This document shows positions 53,394 to 61,694 of a stretch of DNA of 64,000 nt, one piece after another. This DNA is from Novosphingobium nitrogenifigens DSM 19370 (GTDB lineage: Bacteria; Pseudomonadota; Alphaproteobacteria; Sphingomonadales; Sphingomonadaceae), in assembly GCF_000192575.1 (NCBI RefSeq), contig NZ_GL876931.1, positions 280,483 through 344,482 on the forward strand, in the 5' to 3' direction. Made by a program: the position numbers and the translations under genes. Numbering within the stretch: position 1 is the first letter of the stretch; each line of letters starts with the position of its first letter. A model generated the notes under the pieces. It was not told the DNA's origin and did no database searches. It worked only from the letters and a program-made list of their open reading frames with translations.

Positions 53394-55262
53394 ATGATGG
53401 CTGATTCCACCGACATTTTCGGCGACCCGTCGACGGGCCCCGACGAATCACCGACTGCGGCCGAACTCGAAGCGGCCGGGCAGGCGGCGATGTTCGGGGA
53501 ACCCGCGCCCGTGCCCGCCCCGACGTCTCCCGCTCCGGCGCCTCCCGTTCCGGCAACGTCTCCGGCTGCTGCGCCTGTGGTCCCGGCGCCCTCGGGCGCG
53601 CCGCAGCCCTATCGGGTGCTCGCGCGCAAGTACCGCTCGCAGACTTTCGCCGAGTTGATCGGGCAAGAAGCGATGGTGCAGACGCTGGCCAATGCGATCC
53701 GTCGCGGTCGGCTTGCCCATGCGTTCCTCATGACCGGCATTCGCGGGGTGGGAAAGACCTCGACCGCGCGCCTGATTGCCAAGGCGCTCAATTGCATCGG
53801 TCCCGATGGGCAGGGCGGCCCGACGATCGATCCTTGCGGGGTGTGCGAACCGTGCCGGGCGATTGCCGAAGGGCGGCATATCGACGTCATCGAAATGGAC
53901 GCCGCCAGCCATACGGGCGTCGACGACGTGCGCGAGATCATCGAGGCGGTGCGCTATGCCGCCGTATCCGCGCGCTACAAGATCTACATCATCGACGAAG
54001 TTCACATGCTCAGCCGCAATGCGTTCAACGCCTTGCTCAAGACGCTGGAAGAGCCGCCGGCGCATGTGAAATTCCTGTTCGCCACGACCGAAGTCGACAA
54101 GCTGCCGGTGACGGTGCTGTCGCGGTGCCAGCGGTTCGATCTCAAGCGGATCGAGACGCCGGTCCTCGCCGCTCACTTTGCCTCGATCTGCGACAAGGAA
54201 GGGGTAAAGGCCGACGACGAGGCGCTCGCCCTGATCGCGGCGGCGGCCGAAGGTTCGGTGCGCGATGGGCTTTCCATTCTCGATCAGGCGATCAGCCATG
54301 CCGACCTTGCCGGTGGCGGCGAAGCGGGCACGCACGTCACAGCCGCCCAAGTGCGCGAAATGCTGGGCCTTGCTGACAAGTCGATGCAGCGTCGCCTGCT
54401 CGGGGCCGTGCTCGGCGGCGACGGGCGCAAGCTGCTTGACGAAGTGGCCGGGCAATATGCGCTGGGGATCGAGCCGCTGGCGCTGATGCGGGCACAGCTC
54501 GACCTCGTGCACAAGGTTACCTTGACGCAAGTGACCGGCTCTGCCGATGCGCCTGCGGCCGAAGAGCGCATGGCGCTCGAGGAATGGGCCAAGGGATTGA
54601 GCGCGGGGCAGCTTCACCGCCTGTGGCAATTGCTGCTCAAGGGGCACGATGAAGTGCGGGTCGCGCCCGATCCGCTGGCAGCCGCGCAGATGGCGCTGTT
54701 GCGGGTCATGCACGCGACCGAGATGCCCGATCCGGGCGGGCTCGTGCGCAAGCTCGAAACCATGGTGCGCGAAGCGGCGGTTCAGGCGGCCTCAGCTCCG
54801 GTCGCGCAGGCTTCGGGAGAACCGGTGGCCGGGCGTGCCGCGCCGACCATGGTGTCGAGCATCAGCGAGGAAGCCCTGCTCGAGGAATGGGTTTCGCTCG
54901 TTGAAAAGGTCGAACATGTTTCGCCCCTTACCGGGTCGACGATGCGGCTTGCGATCCGGGTGGTCCGGCTCACGCCGGGCTATCTCGCCTATGAACTGGC
55001 GCCGGGGGTTCCGGGTGATCCAGGGCCGGATATTCGCCGCGGACTCGAGGCTGCGACCGGGGAACGCTGGCAAGTCGAGCGAAGCGAGGGTAAGGGGCGG
55101 CCGAGTCTCGAGGAAGCCCGCGCTGCGCGTGTGGCTGCCGAAGAGGCCGCAATGCAGGAAAATCCGCTGGTAAAGGCCGTTTTGGCAGCCTTTCCGCAAG
55201 CGCGGATCATTGACGAGCCGGATGCTGAGTCCGGCGCCAGACCCTGGAGCAGGCGCGCATGA
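53394..55262 (+). CDS. dnaX: DNA polymerase III subunit gamma/tau (DnaX)
   Basis: This 622-residue clamp-loader ATPase has a Pro/Ala-rich N-terminal extension of about 70 residues, unusual for DnaX outside alphaproteobacteria. Next come YRVLARKYRSQTFAELIGQEAMVQTL, Walker A (GIRGVGKTSTARLIAKALNC), a zinc module (PCGVCEPC), Walker B (IYIIDEVHMLS), sensor 1 (FLFATTEVDKLPVTVLSRCQRFDLKR) and a C-terminal tau region. I could not find a clear slippery heptamer for gamma production. ATG at 53394 or 53397. The stop overlaps the ybaB start (ATGA), the common dnaX-ybaB pairing. Confidence 0.93.
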   Translation: MMADSTDIFGDPSTGPDESPTAAELEAAGQAAMFGEPAPVPAPTSPAPAPPVPATSPAAAPVVPAPSGAPQPYRVLARKYRSQTFAELIGQEAMVQTLANAIRRGRLAHAFLMTGIRGVGKTSTARLIAKALNCIGPDGQGGPTIDPCGVCEPCRAIAEGRHIDVIEMDAASHTGVDDVREIIEAVRYAAVSARYKIYIIDEVHMLSRNAFNALLKTLEEPPAHVKFLFATTEVDKLPVTVLSRCQRFDLKRIETPVLAAHFASICDKEGVKADDEALALIAAAAEGSVRDGLSILDQAISHADLAGGGEAGTHVTAAQVREMLGLADKSMQRRLLGAVLGGDGRKLLDEVAGQYALGIEPLALMRAQLDLVHKVTLTQVTGSADAPAAEERMALEEWAKGLSAGQLHRLWQLLLKGHDEVRVAPDPLAAAQMALLRVMHATEMPDPGGLVRKLETMVREAAVQAASAPVAQASGEPVAGRAAPTMVSSISEEALLEEWVSLVEKVEHVSPLTGSTMRLAIRVVRLTPGYLAYELAPGVPGDPGPDIRRGLEAATGERWQVERSEGKGRPSLEEARAARVAAEEAAMQENPLVKAVLAAFPQARIIDEPDAESGARPWSRRA

Positions 55263-55594
55263 AGTCGATGGAAGAAATGATCCAGGCAGCCCAGAAGGCT
55301 GCCGAAACCATTCAGAAGCAGATGGAGGACGCCCAGTCCCGTCTCGACGGGATCGAAGTCGAAGGCGTTGCCGGTGGCGGTCTCGTTCGCATCAAGGCTT
55401 CGGCCAAGGGGCGCGTGATCGGCGTCGCGATCGACGACAGTCTGCTGGTGCCTTCGGAAAAGGGCATTCTTGAAGATCTCGTCGTGGCGGCGTTCAACGA
55501 CGCGCGCGGCAAGGCCGATGGTGCCGCATCCGAGGAAATGCAGAAAGTGCAGATGGCCTCCGGGATTCCGGCCGGCTTCAAGTTGCCGTTCTGA
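55259..55594 (+). CDS. YbaB/EbfC nucleoid-associated protein
   Basis: This 111-residue DNA-binding protein has the YbaB layout: an N-terminal helix (MEEMIQAAQKAAETIQKQMEDAQSRLDGIEVEGVAGGGLVRI), a central sheet (VKASAKGRVIGVAIDDSLL), an EDLVVAAFNDARGKADG helix and the C-terminal MASGIPAGFKLPF. The 4-bp overlap with dnaX means translational coupling. RecR, the usual third gene of this operon, is not next in line. Confidence 0.93.
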   Translation: MKSMEEMIQAAQKAAETIQKQMEDAQSRLDGIEVEGVAGGGLVRIKASAKGRVIGVAIDDSLLVPSEKGILEDLVVAAFNDARGKADGAASEEMQKVQMASGIPAGFKLPF

Positions 55595-55662
55595 TCGTTT
55601 GAGAAAGGTGGCATTCCGACGCATTGGGGGTGTGGTCGGAATGCCGGAACCTTTTACGGATT

Positions 55663-55691
55663 TTGACGTTTTCGGCAGTATGGCATAGGCT
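55663..55691 (+). promoter_or_regulatory. Candidate promoter of the MlaA-like gene
   Basis: TTGACG (55663-55668) and TAGGCT (55686-55691) are separated by exactly 17 bp and lie 74 bp before the start codon. Confidence 0.5.
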
Positions 55692-55764
55692 TGGCTGACC
55701 TGTGGGGGTTTCACGGGTCGGCTGCCCCGATGGCGCGAAGAGACGCGCTGCGAAAGGACTTCAC

Positions 55765-57063
55765 TTGCTCGTTTTCCCCGCCGTCGTAGCCGAAGCCGTT
55801 GTCAGTACCGAGATTCCCGCCGCGACCGTTCAGCAAACGGCCGTGGCCGCGACGGGGCCTGCCCAGGCCGGTGGTGCTACCGTTGCGCCTTCCGTTCCTG
55901 CGACCCCGACTGCTGCGTCTACGGCGCAGGTGAGCGTGCCGGCCGCCGCCCCGACGGCGTCTGCCCCGAATGCCGCCACAGCCGAACCCGCAACACCTTC
56001 GGTGACGAGTGCACCTGCTGCTCCCCAGGACGGGAGTGCATCGGCAGCGGCGGCCCAAACCCCGGCAACGCCGACGGCATCGACTCCTGTGGCTGGGACT
56101 GCGGCTGCGAGTGCCCAACCCGGGAATACCCCGCCCGCGACCAAGACCGGCGGGAAAAACGAAATCGTCGTGTCCGGCAAGAACGGCGCGTCGAAGATCG
56201 ACCCGCTGATGAGCGTCAACCAGACGACGTACAGGGTCATGGAAAGCGTGGACAAGGCGATCGTCGCTCCGATCGCCAAGGGCTATCGCAAGCAGGTTCC
56301 GAGCCCCATCCGTCGCGGCCTGCACAATTTCTTCTTCAACCTGAACGAGCCGGTCAACGCGATCAACTTCGTGCTTCAGCTAAAGCCGTTGAGCGCGCTC
56401 AAGACCGTCGGTCGGTTCGGGCTCAATTCGACGATCGGCGTCGGCGGCTTGCTCGACGTCGCCAAGACCAAGCCGTTCAAGCTGCATTACCGTCCCAACG
56501 GGCTGGGCAATACGTTCGGTTATTACGGCATCGGACCGGGGGCGTTCCTGTTCCTGCCCGGCATCGGCCCGACCAGCGTTCGCGACCTCATCGGCTCGAT
56601 CCTCGACCAGGTGGTCGTGCCCTTTGCCGTGGGCAGCCATTTCAACACGCCCTGGTTCGTCATCCCGGCGAACATCGTGCAGGCGCTCGACTATCGCGTG
56701 GGCATCGACGAGGATCTCGAAAAGGTCCGCGAAGCGAAGAACCCTTACATCTATTATCGCCAGCTCTATTTCCGTAATCGCTTCGAGGAAATCGAGGCGC
56801 TGCACGGGCGCGGGCCGCTGGCGCGCGGGCAGATCGGCATGGCGCCCTTCGCTCATCCGCTCTACCCTGAGCCGACACCGCCCGCACTCGTGCCCGAACC
56901 GGCGGGTGCCGCTCCGGCCGTCGTGGCTCCCCCTGCCGCAGGCGCAGCGCCCAGTGGGCCGACCGTCGGGCCGGTCGAAACGCCGCCCGCTTCTCCGCCC
57001 GCTCCGCCTCCCCCGGTCTTCGTCGCGCATCCGGTGGTACAGCCGCTTCCCGCCGGGGCCTGA
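55765..57063 (+). CDS. MlaA/VacJ-family protein with long Ala/Thr/Pro extensions
   Basis: This 432-residue protein contains an MlaA domain from about residue 140 to 345: DPLMSVNQTTYRVMESVDKAI, RRGLHNFFFNLNEPVNAINFVLQLK, VGRFGLNSTIGVGGLLDVAK, LGNTFGYYGIGPGAFLFLPGIGPTSVRDLIG. MlaA removes surface-exposed phospholipids from the outer membrane with MlaFEDBC. Unlike standard MlaA there is no lipobox Cys; the N-terminus is a short hydrophobic stretch followed by about 100 residues of Ala/Thr/Pro, and an 80-residue Pro/Ala tail follows the domain. The TTG at 55765 is the likely start, with AAAGGA six bases upstream. Confidence 0.78.
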   Translation: MLVFPAVVAEAVVSTEIPAATVQQTAVAATGPAQAGGATVAPSVPATPTAASTAQVSVPAAAPTASAPNAATAEPATPSVTSAPAAPQDGSASAAAAQTPATPTASTPVAGTAAASAQPGNTPPATKTGGKNEIVVSGKNGASKIDPLMSVNQTTYRVMESVDKAIVAPIAKGYRKQVPSPIRRGLHNFFFNLNEPVNAINFVLQLKPLSALKTVGRFGLNSTIGVGGLLDVAKTKPFKLHYRPNGLGNTFGYYGIGPGAFLFLPGIGPTSVRDLIGSILDQVVVPFAVGSHFNTPWFVIPANIVQALDYRVGIDEDLEKVREAKNPYIYYRQLYFRNRFEEIEALHGRGPLARGQIGMAPFAHPLYPEPTPPALVPEPAGAAPAVVAPPAAGAAPSGPTVGPVETPPASPPAPPPPVFVAHPVVQPLPAGA

Positions 57064-57172
57064 TCGCCAAGAAACGCAAGGCCTGATGCCGTCCTGGGCG
57101 GGTGCGGGCTCGCCCTGTGGCGGCAAGACATCCTTTCTGACTAATTTCGGTCGATGTCGGGGGACAAGGCCA

Positions 57173-57200
57173 TTGCGGGCACGCGATGGTCATCCCATAT
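57173..57200 (+). promoter_or_regulatory. Possible heat-shock (sigma-32 type) promoter before lon
   Basis: CCCATAT (57194-57200) matches the sigma-32 -10 element, and TTGCGG (57173-57178) lies 15 bp upstream as a weak -35. The position, about 90 bp before the lon start, fits. Confidence 0.35.
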
Positions 57201-57287
57201 CTGGGAAGAGCCCCGCTGCGGCTCGATCCGGATCGACAGGTCATGTCGCGCCGGAAAAGGCGGGCGGGGGAAAGGATACTGACCGAA

Positions 57288-59693
57288 ATGAATCATTACC
57301 CCCTGCTGCCGCTTCGCGATATCGTGGTCTTCCCCGGCATGGTCGTGCCCCTCTTCGTAGGGCGCGAAAAGTCGGTGGCCGCGCTTGAAGCTGCCATGGG
57401 CGGGTCGAAGGACATCTTCCTGCTCGCCCAGCTCGATCCCGGGATCGACGACCCGGATCACGACGACCTCTATGATACCGGGGTCATCGCCAAGGTTCTG
57501 CAATTGCTCAAGCTGCCCGACGGCACCGTTCGCGTGCTTGTCGAAGGGCACCAGCGCGCGCGCCTTGCCGACCTCGCCGCCGAAACCGGCGCGCATGGGG
57601 CGATGCTCGTCGCCGGTGTCGAACCGATCGAACCCATCGTCGTGGCCGGTCCTGAAATCTCGGCCATGATGCGTTCGGTCGTCGATCAGTTCGGCGAATA
57701 TGCCAAGCTGTCGAAGAAGCTGCCCCAGGATGCGGGGGCCCAGCTCGGCGAAATTGACGACGCGGGCAAGCTTGCTGATGCGGTCGCTGCCAACCTTGCC
57801 GCCAAAGTGGCCGACAAGCAGGCCGTGCTGTCCGAAAACGATGCGCTCAAGCGGCTGGAAATGGTGCTTTCCTTCATGGAAGGCGAACTTGGCGTGCTTC
57901 AGGTCGAGCGCAAGATCCGTGGCCGGGTCAAGCGCCAGATGGAAAAGACCCAGCGCGAATATTACCTCAACGAGCAGTTGAAGGCGATCCAGTCGGAACT
58001 GGGCGGCGGCGACGATGGCCATGCCAACGAGATCCAGGAACTGCAGGACAAGATCGACAGCCTCAAGCTGTCGAAGGACGCACGGGCCAAGGCGCTGGCC
58101 GAGCTGAAGAAGCTCAAGACCATGCAGCCGATGAGCGCGGAAGCGACCGTCATCCGCAATTACCTCGACGTCCTGCTCGGTCTTCCGTGGGGCAAGCGCA
58201 GCAAGCTCAAGAAGGACATCGGCTCGGCGCAGACGATCCTCGATGCGGATCACTATGCGCTCGACAAGGTCAAGGACCGGATCGTCGAATACCTCGCGGT
58301 TCAGGCGCGCACGAACAAGCTGAAGGGGCCGATCCTGTGCCTCGTCGGCCCTCCGGGCGTGGGCAAGACCAGCCTCGGCAAGTCGATCGCCAAGGCGACC
58401 GGGCGGCAGTTCATCCGCCAGTCGCTGGGCGGCGTGCGCGACGAAGCGGAAATCCGCGGTCACCGGCGTACCTATATCGGCTCGCTGCCGGGCAAGATCG
58501 TCACCAATCTGCGCAAGTCGGGGACGATGAACCCGCTGTTCCTGCTCGACGAAATCGACAAGCTGGGACAGGATTTCCGTGGCGATCCGGCGTCGGCCCT
58601 GCTCGAGGTGCTCGACCCCGAACAGAACGCGAAGTTCCAGGATCACTACCTCGAACTCGACGTCGATCTGTCGGACGTCATGTTCGTGTGCACCGCGAAC
58701 AGCCTCAACCTGCCGCAGCCGCTGCTCGACCGCATGGAGATCATCCGGCTCGAAGGCTATACCGAGGACGAGAAGGTCGAGATTGCCGAGCGGCATCTTG
58801 TCCGCAAGCAGATCGAGGCCCACGGGCTCAAGGTCGATGAGTTCACGCTGACGCAGCCTGCGTTGCGCGACCTCATCCGCTATTACACCCGTGAAGCGGG
58901 TGTGCGTACGCTTGAGCGGGAAATCGCCCGGCTGGCGCGCAAGTCCCTGCGCCGCATCTTGGAAGGCAAGGACAAGGCGATCACGATCACGCCGGAAAAC
59001 CTTGACGACTTTGCCGGTGTCCGGAAATTCCGCCATGGCGTTTCGGACGAAGAGAACCAGGTCGGTGCAGTCACCGGTCTCGCTTGGACCGAAGTGGGCG
59101 GCGAACTGCTGACGATCGAAAGCGTCACGGTTCCGGGCAAGGGCGCGGTGAAGACCACCGGCAAGCTGGGCGAAGTGATGAGCGAGAGCGTCCAGATGGC
59201 GTTCAGCTTCGTCAAGGCGCGCAGCCCGGCCTATGGGATCAAGCCTTCGATCTTCCAGCGCAAGGACCTGCACATCCACTTGCCCGAAGGCGCCGTTCCC
59301 AAGGATGGCCCGAGTGCGGGGATCGGCATGGTCACTGCCATGGTGTCGACACTGACCGGCATCCCGGTGCGTGCCGATGTGGCGATGACCGGCGAAGTCA
59401 CGCTGCGCGGTCGCGTGCTGGCGATCGGCGGGCTGAAGGAAAAGCTGCTCGCGGCTCTGCGCGGCGGGATCAAGACCGTCCTCATCCCCGAGGAGAACCG
59501 CAAGGATCTGGTCGAGATCCCGGCCAACATCGTCAACGGGCTGGAGATCATTCCGGTGTCCCATGTCGATGAAGTGCTGGCCCGGGCGCTCGTTTCGCGG
59601 CCCGAGCCGATCGAATGGACCGAGGCGGACGACCTCGCCAGTCAGCCGGTAGCGCCCGTCCAGACGGGAATCACGCCTCCGACCGCGCATTGA
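57288..59693 (+). CDS. lon: ATP-dependent protease Lon
   Basis: This 801-residue Lon protease degrades misfolded and regulatory proteins. It has the N-terminal substrate domain ([30 protein letters not shown]), a coiled-coil middle, AAA+ Walker A ([13 protein letters not shown]), Walker B and arginine-finger region ([33 protein letters not shown]) and the Ser-Lys catalytic dyad, Ser676 in PKDGPSAG and Lys719 in GGLKEK. Start at ATG 57288 because family proteins begin right at YPLLPLRD. An in-frame ATG at 57243 would add a basic 15-residue tail. The hup gene follows, the usual lon-hup order. Confidence 0.95.
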   Translation: MNHYPLLPLRDIVVFPGMVVPLFVGREKSVAALEAAMGGSKDIFLLAQLDPGIDDPDHDDLYDTGVIAKVLQLLKLPDGTVRVLVEGHQRARLADLAAETGAHGAMLVAGVEPIEPIVVAGPEISAMMRSVVDQFGEYAKLSKKLPQDAGAQLGEIDDAGKLADAVAANLAAKVADKQAVLSENDALKRLEMVLSFMEGELGVLQVERKIRGRVKRQMEKTQREYYLNEQLKAIQSELGGGDDGHANEIQELQDKIDSLKLSKDARAKALAELKKLKTMQPMSAEATVIRNYLDVLLGLPWGKRSKLKKDIGSAQTILDADHYALDKVKDRIVEYLAVQARTNKLKGPILCLVGPPGVGKTSLGKSIAKATGRQFIRQSLGGVRDEAEIRGHRRTYIGSLPGKIVTNLRKSGTMNPLFLLDEIDKLGQDFRGDPASALLEVLDPEQNAKFQDHYLELDVDLSDVMFVCTANSLNLPQPLLDRMEIIRLEGYTEDEKVEIAERHLVRKQIEAHGLKVDEFTLTQPALRDLIRYYTREAGVRTLEREIARLARKSLRRILEGKDKAITITPENLDDFAGVRKFRHGVSDEENQVGAVTGLAWTEVGGELLTIESVTVPGKGAVKTTGKLGEVMSESVQMAFSFVKARSPAYGIKPSIFQRKDLHIHLPEGAVPKDGPSAGIGMVTAMVSTLTGIPVRADVAMTGEVTLRGRVLAIGGLKEKLLAALRGGIKTVLIPEENRKDLVEIPANIVNGLEIIPVSHVDEVLARALVSRPEPIEWTEADDLASQPVAPVQTGITPPTAH

Positions 59694-59714
59694 TCGCGAC
59701 CAAGCGATTGACAG

Positions 59715-59751
59715 GACCGGCAGCTCCCCCAACCGGGGCGAGCTGCCGGTC
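59715..59751 (+). terminator. Terminator after lon
   Basis: GACCGGCAGCTC and GAGCTGCCGGTC form a 12-bp stem extended by an inner CCCC/GGGG pair, then TCGTTTCATTTG follows. Confidence 0.8.
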
Positions 59752-59866
59752 TCGTTTCATTTGTTATCCGACGCGAAAAAGCTTCGTCCTGTCCCTGCGG
59801 CTTGACACCCCCTCCAGAATCGCCCGGATTCCGGGGATAAATGGCGCAATCGAGCCCCTTTAGCCT

Positions 59867-59895
59867 TTGACATGCGGGGGCTTCTCCGCTCATGT
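59867..59895 (+). promoter_or_regulatory. Candidate promoter of the HU gene
   Basis: TTGACA (59867-59872) is perfect. At 17-bp spacing TCATGT (59890-59895) is a weak -10. A second TTGACA lies at 59802. Confidence 0.4.
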
Positions 59896-59960
59896 CCGCC
59901 GACCTGTCGCATTGATTCCGACGCCAACATATCCTGCAGTAAAGGTAGGGGGTTCACGGT

Positions 59961-60233
59961 ATGAACAAGAACGATCTGATCAGCGCTGTTGCCGACGCAA
60001 GCGGCCTGTCGAAGGGTGACGCGACGAAGGCGGTTGAGGCCGTGTTCGATTCGATCACCGGCTCGCTCGCGAAGGGTGACGAAGTGCGTCTGGTCGGTTT
60101 CGGGACCTTCTCGGTTGCCAAGCGCAAGGCCTCGACCGGCCGTAACCCGCGCACCGGCGAACCGATGTCGATCAAGGCTTCGGCTCAGCCGAAGTTCAAG
60201 GCCGGCAAGGGCCTGAAGGACGCTGTCAACTAA
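59961..60233 (+). CDS. hup: HU-family DNA-binding protein
   Basis: This 90-residue histone-like protein is complete: MNKNDLISAVADASGLSKGDATKAVEAVFDSI forms the dimer helices, and VGFGTFSVAKRKASTGRNPRTGEPMSIKASAQPKFKAGKGLKDAVN includes the DNA-bending arm with the RNPxTG tip. HU compacts the nucleoid and assists replication and recombination. It stands alone with its own promoter region and terminator, consistent with high expression. Confidence 0.95.
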   Translation: MNKNDLISAVADASGLSKGDATKAVEAVFDSITGSLAKGDEVRLVGFGTFSVAKRKASTGRNPRTGEPMSIKASAQPKFKAGKGLKDAVN

Positions 60234-60309
60234 GTCGCTGGCAGGACCGGCGGCGGCTCGACGAGCCAGTCGTCGGGGAGCCGGCAACAAAAAGCGCCGA
60301 GCCTTCGGA

Positions 60310-60346
60310 AAAAAGCGCCGGGTGGGTTTCCCCCCGGCGCTTTTTT
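60310..60346 (+). terminator. Terminator after the HU gene
   Basis: AAAAGCGCCGGG pairs with CCCGGCGCTTTT around a short G/T/C loop, with the T-run forming the tail. A partial copy of the left arm (AAAAAGCGCCGA) lies just upstream (60289-60300). Confidence 0.88.
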
Positions 60347-60424
60347 GTGTCCCGTTTCCATCTGCGCCGAGCATCGACCCGGGGCCCGTTCCGTGAAGCG
60401 GGACCCCGGATGCGCAGGTTCGTA

Positions 60425-61339
60425 TCAGTCGTCGTCGACCCAGCCTGCTTCGTCGGACCAGCTTTCGTCACCCGCGTCGTCTTCGACGGTCTGGCGCGTG
60501 GCCACGGCGTAAAGCGCGATGGCGGCAGCGTTCGAGACATTGAGGCTTTCGATCGCGCGCGAGATCGGCAGGCGTGCGACGGAATCGCAATGCTGCAGGA
60601 CATTGTGCCGCAGCCCTTCGCCTTCGGCACCCAGAACGAGAGCGACCGGCCCCGTGGGGAGGGCCGAGGGGAATTCCGCCTTGCCTTCACCATCAAGAGC
60701 GATGCGCCAGTAGCCGGCTTCCGCAATCGATTCGAGTGCGCGGGACAGGTTGACCACCCGGACCCAGGGAACGACTTCCAGAGCGCCCGACGCCGCCTTG
60801 GCAAGGGTGCCCGATTCCGGCGGGGCGTGGCGGTCCTGGGTAATCATGGCGGCGACATCGAACGCTGCGCAGGTGCGCAGGATGGCGCCGACATTGTGCG
60901 GGTCGGTTACCTGGTCGAGGATGACCAGCGTGCGCCCTTCGGCCTCGTCGAGAACTTCATCGAGCGCGATGTCTTCGAGCGGGCTGCAATCGAGCACCAG
61001 CCCCTGGTGCGGGGCATCGCGGGCGACGAGGCGGGCAAGGTCGGCGGCCTGCGCATATTCGACCGGCAGGGAGCTGGGCAGTTCGGCCTCGTGGTCGTCG
61101 AGCATGGCCTGGATCGCCTCGCGCGTGCCCCACAGCTTCTTGGCCGTGCGTGCCGGATTGGTCAGCGCCGCTTCGACTGCATGACGACCCCACAACCGGG
61201 TCGCGCCGCCGCTGCCGCGCCCCGACCCGCGTCCTCCGCTCTGAATTCGTCCTTCACGCCCGCGCAAGGCGCCTTTGCGGCGCCCGCCATCGCGGTTTTG
61301 CGGGGAACGGTCGTCGGTCGGGCGATGCGGCGGAGCCAT
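60425..61339 (-). CDS. rlmB: 23S rRNA 2'-O-methyltransferase RlmB (TrmH/SpoU family)
   Basis: This 304-residue SPOUT methyltransferase has a basic, Gly/Arg-rich N-terminus (about 45 residues), an L30e-like substrate domain (LWGRHAVEAALTNPARTAKKLWG) and the three SpoU motifs: LDQVTDPHNVGAILRTCAAFDV, LVLGAEGEGLRHNVL and LPISRAIESLNVSNAAAIALY, which form the trefoil knot and SAM site. The expected target is G2251 of 23S rRNA. An acidic C-terminal tail (DDAGDESWSDEAGWVDDD) is unusual. Start at ATG 61339. Confidence 0.92.
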   Translation of the reverse strand: MAPPHRPTDDRSPQNRDGGRRKGALRGREGRIQSGGRGSGRGSGGATRLWGRHAVEAALTNPARTAKKLWGTREAIQAMLDDHEAELPSSLPVEYAQAADLARLVARDAPHQGLVLDCSPLEDIALDEVLDEAEGRTLVILDQVTDPHNVGAILRTCAAFDVAAMITQDRHAPPESGTLAKAASGALEVVPWVRVVNLSRALESIAEAGYWRIALDGEGKAEFPSALPTGPVALVLGAEGEGLRHNVLQHCDSVARLPISRAIESLNVSNAAAIALYAVATRQTVEDDAGDESWSDEAGWVDDD

Positions 61340-61523
61340 GGGCGATGTCTTTCGTGTGGATAGTTGTGAAAAAATCCTGCGCCCTGTGCCAGTAGCCCCA
61401 TTGACAGGCAAGCCTTGCTTCGCCAAAGGGGCGCCTCACTCGGCCGGTAACGCCGCTTTTCGAAAGAAACGCGGCAGCACGCAGGCTCTCCCGGAAGGGG
61501 GCCGGCACCGGCAAATCTGGTGT

Positions 61524-61609
61524 GGACAGGTGGCCGAGTGGTTAAAGGCAGCAGACTGTAAATCTGCCCGCGCAAGCGTACGCTAGTTCGAATCTAGCCC
61601 TGTCCACCA
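61524..61609 (+). tRNA. tRNA-Tyr (anticodon GTA)
   Basis: This is an 86-nt class II tRNA: acceptor GGACAGG/CCTGTCC, D-arm GCCGAGTGGTTAAAGGC, anticodon CTGTAAA, a long variable arm (CCGCGCAAGCGTACG region), T-arm AGTTCGAATCT and an encoded ACCA end. Its 3' end is the probable attachment site of the integrative element to the right. Confidence 0.95.
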
Positions 61610-61666
61610 CCGACTCCCCTAAGGCTTTGAAAGCAGGGGAAATCGCTGAAATCGAAGGCTTTCAGA

Positions 61667-61690
61667 ACCGCTCAGGTCCAAAAGAGCGGT
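61667..61690. repeat. Inverted repeat at the integrase start (possible att arm site)
   Basis: ACCGCTC and GAGCGGT flank AGGTCCAAAA, and GGTCCAAA recurs directly after the second arm. It lies between the tRNA and the integrase start codon, where integrase or excisionase arm sites are expected. Confidence 0.5.
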
Positions 61691-61694
61691 CCAA

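Noticed and set aside
57141..59732. An 863-codon open frame opposite lon
   Set aside because: Lon is complete on the plus strand; the antisense product is a typical His/Asp/Leu-rich shadow.
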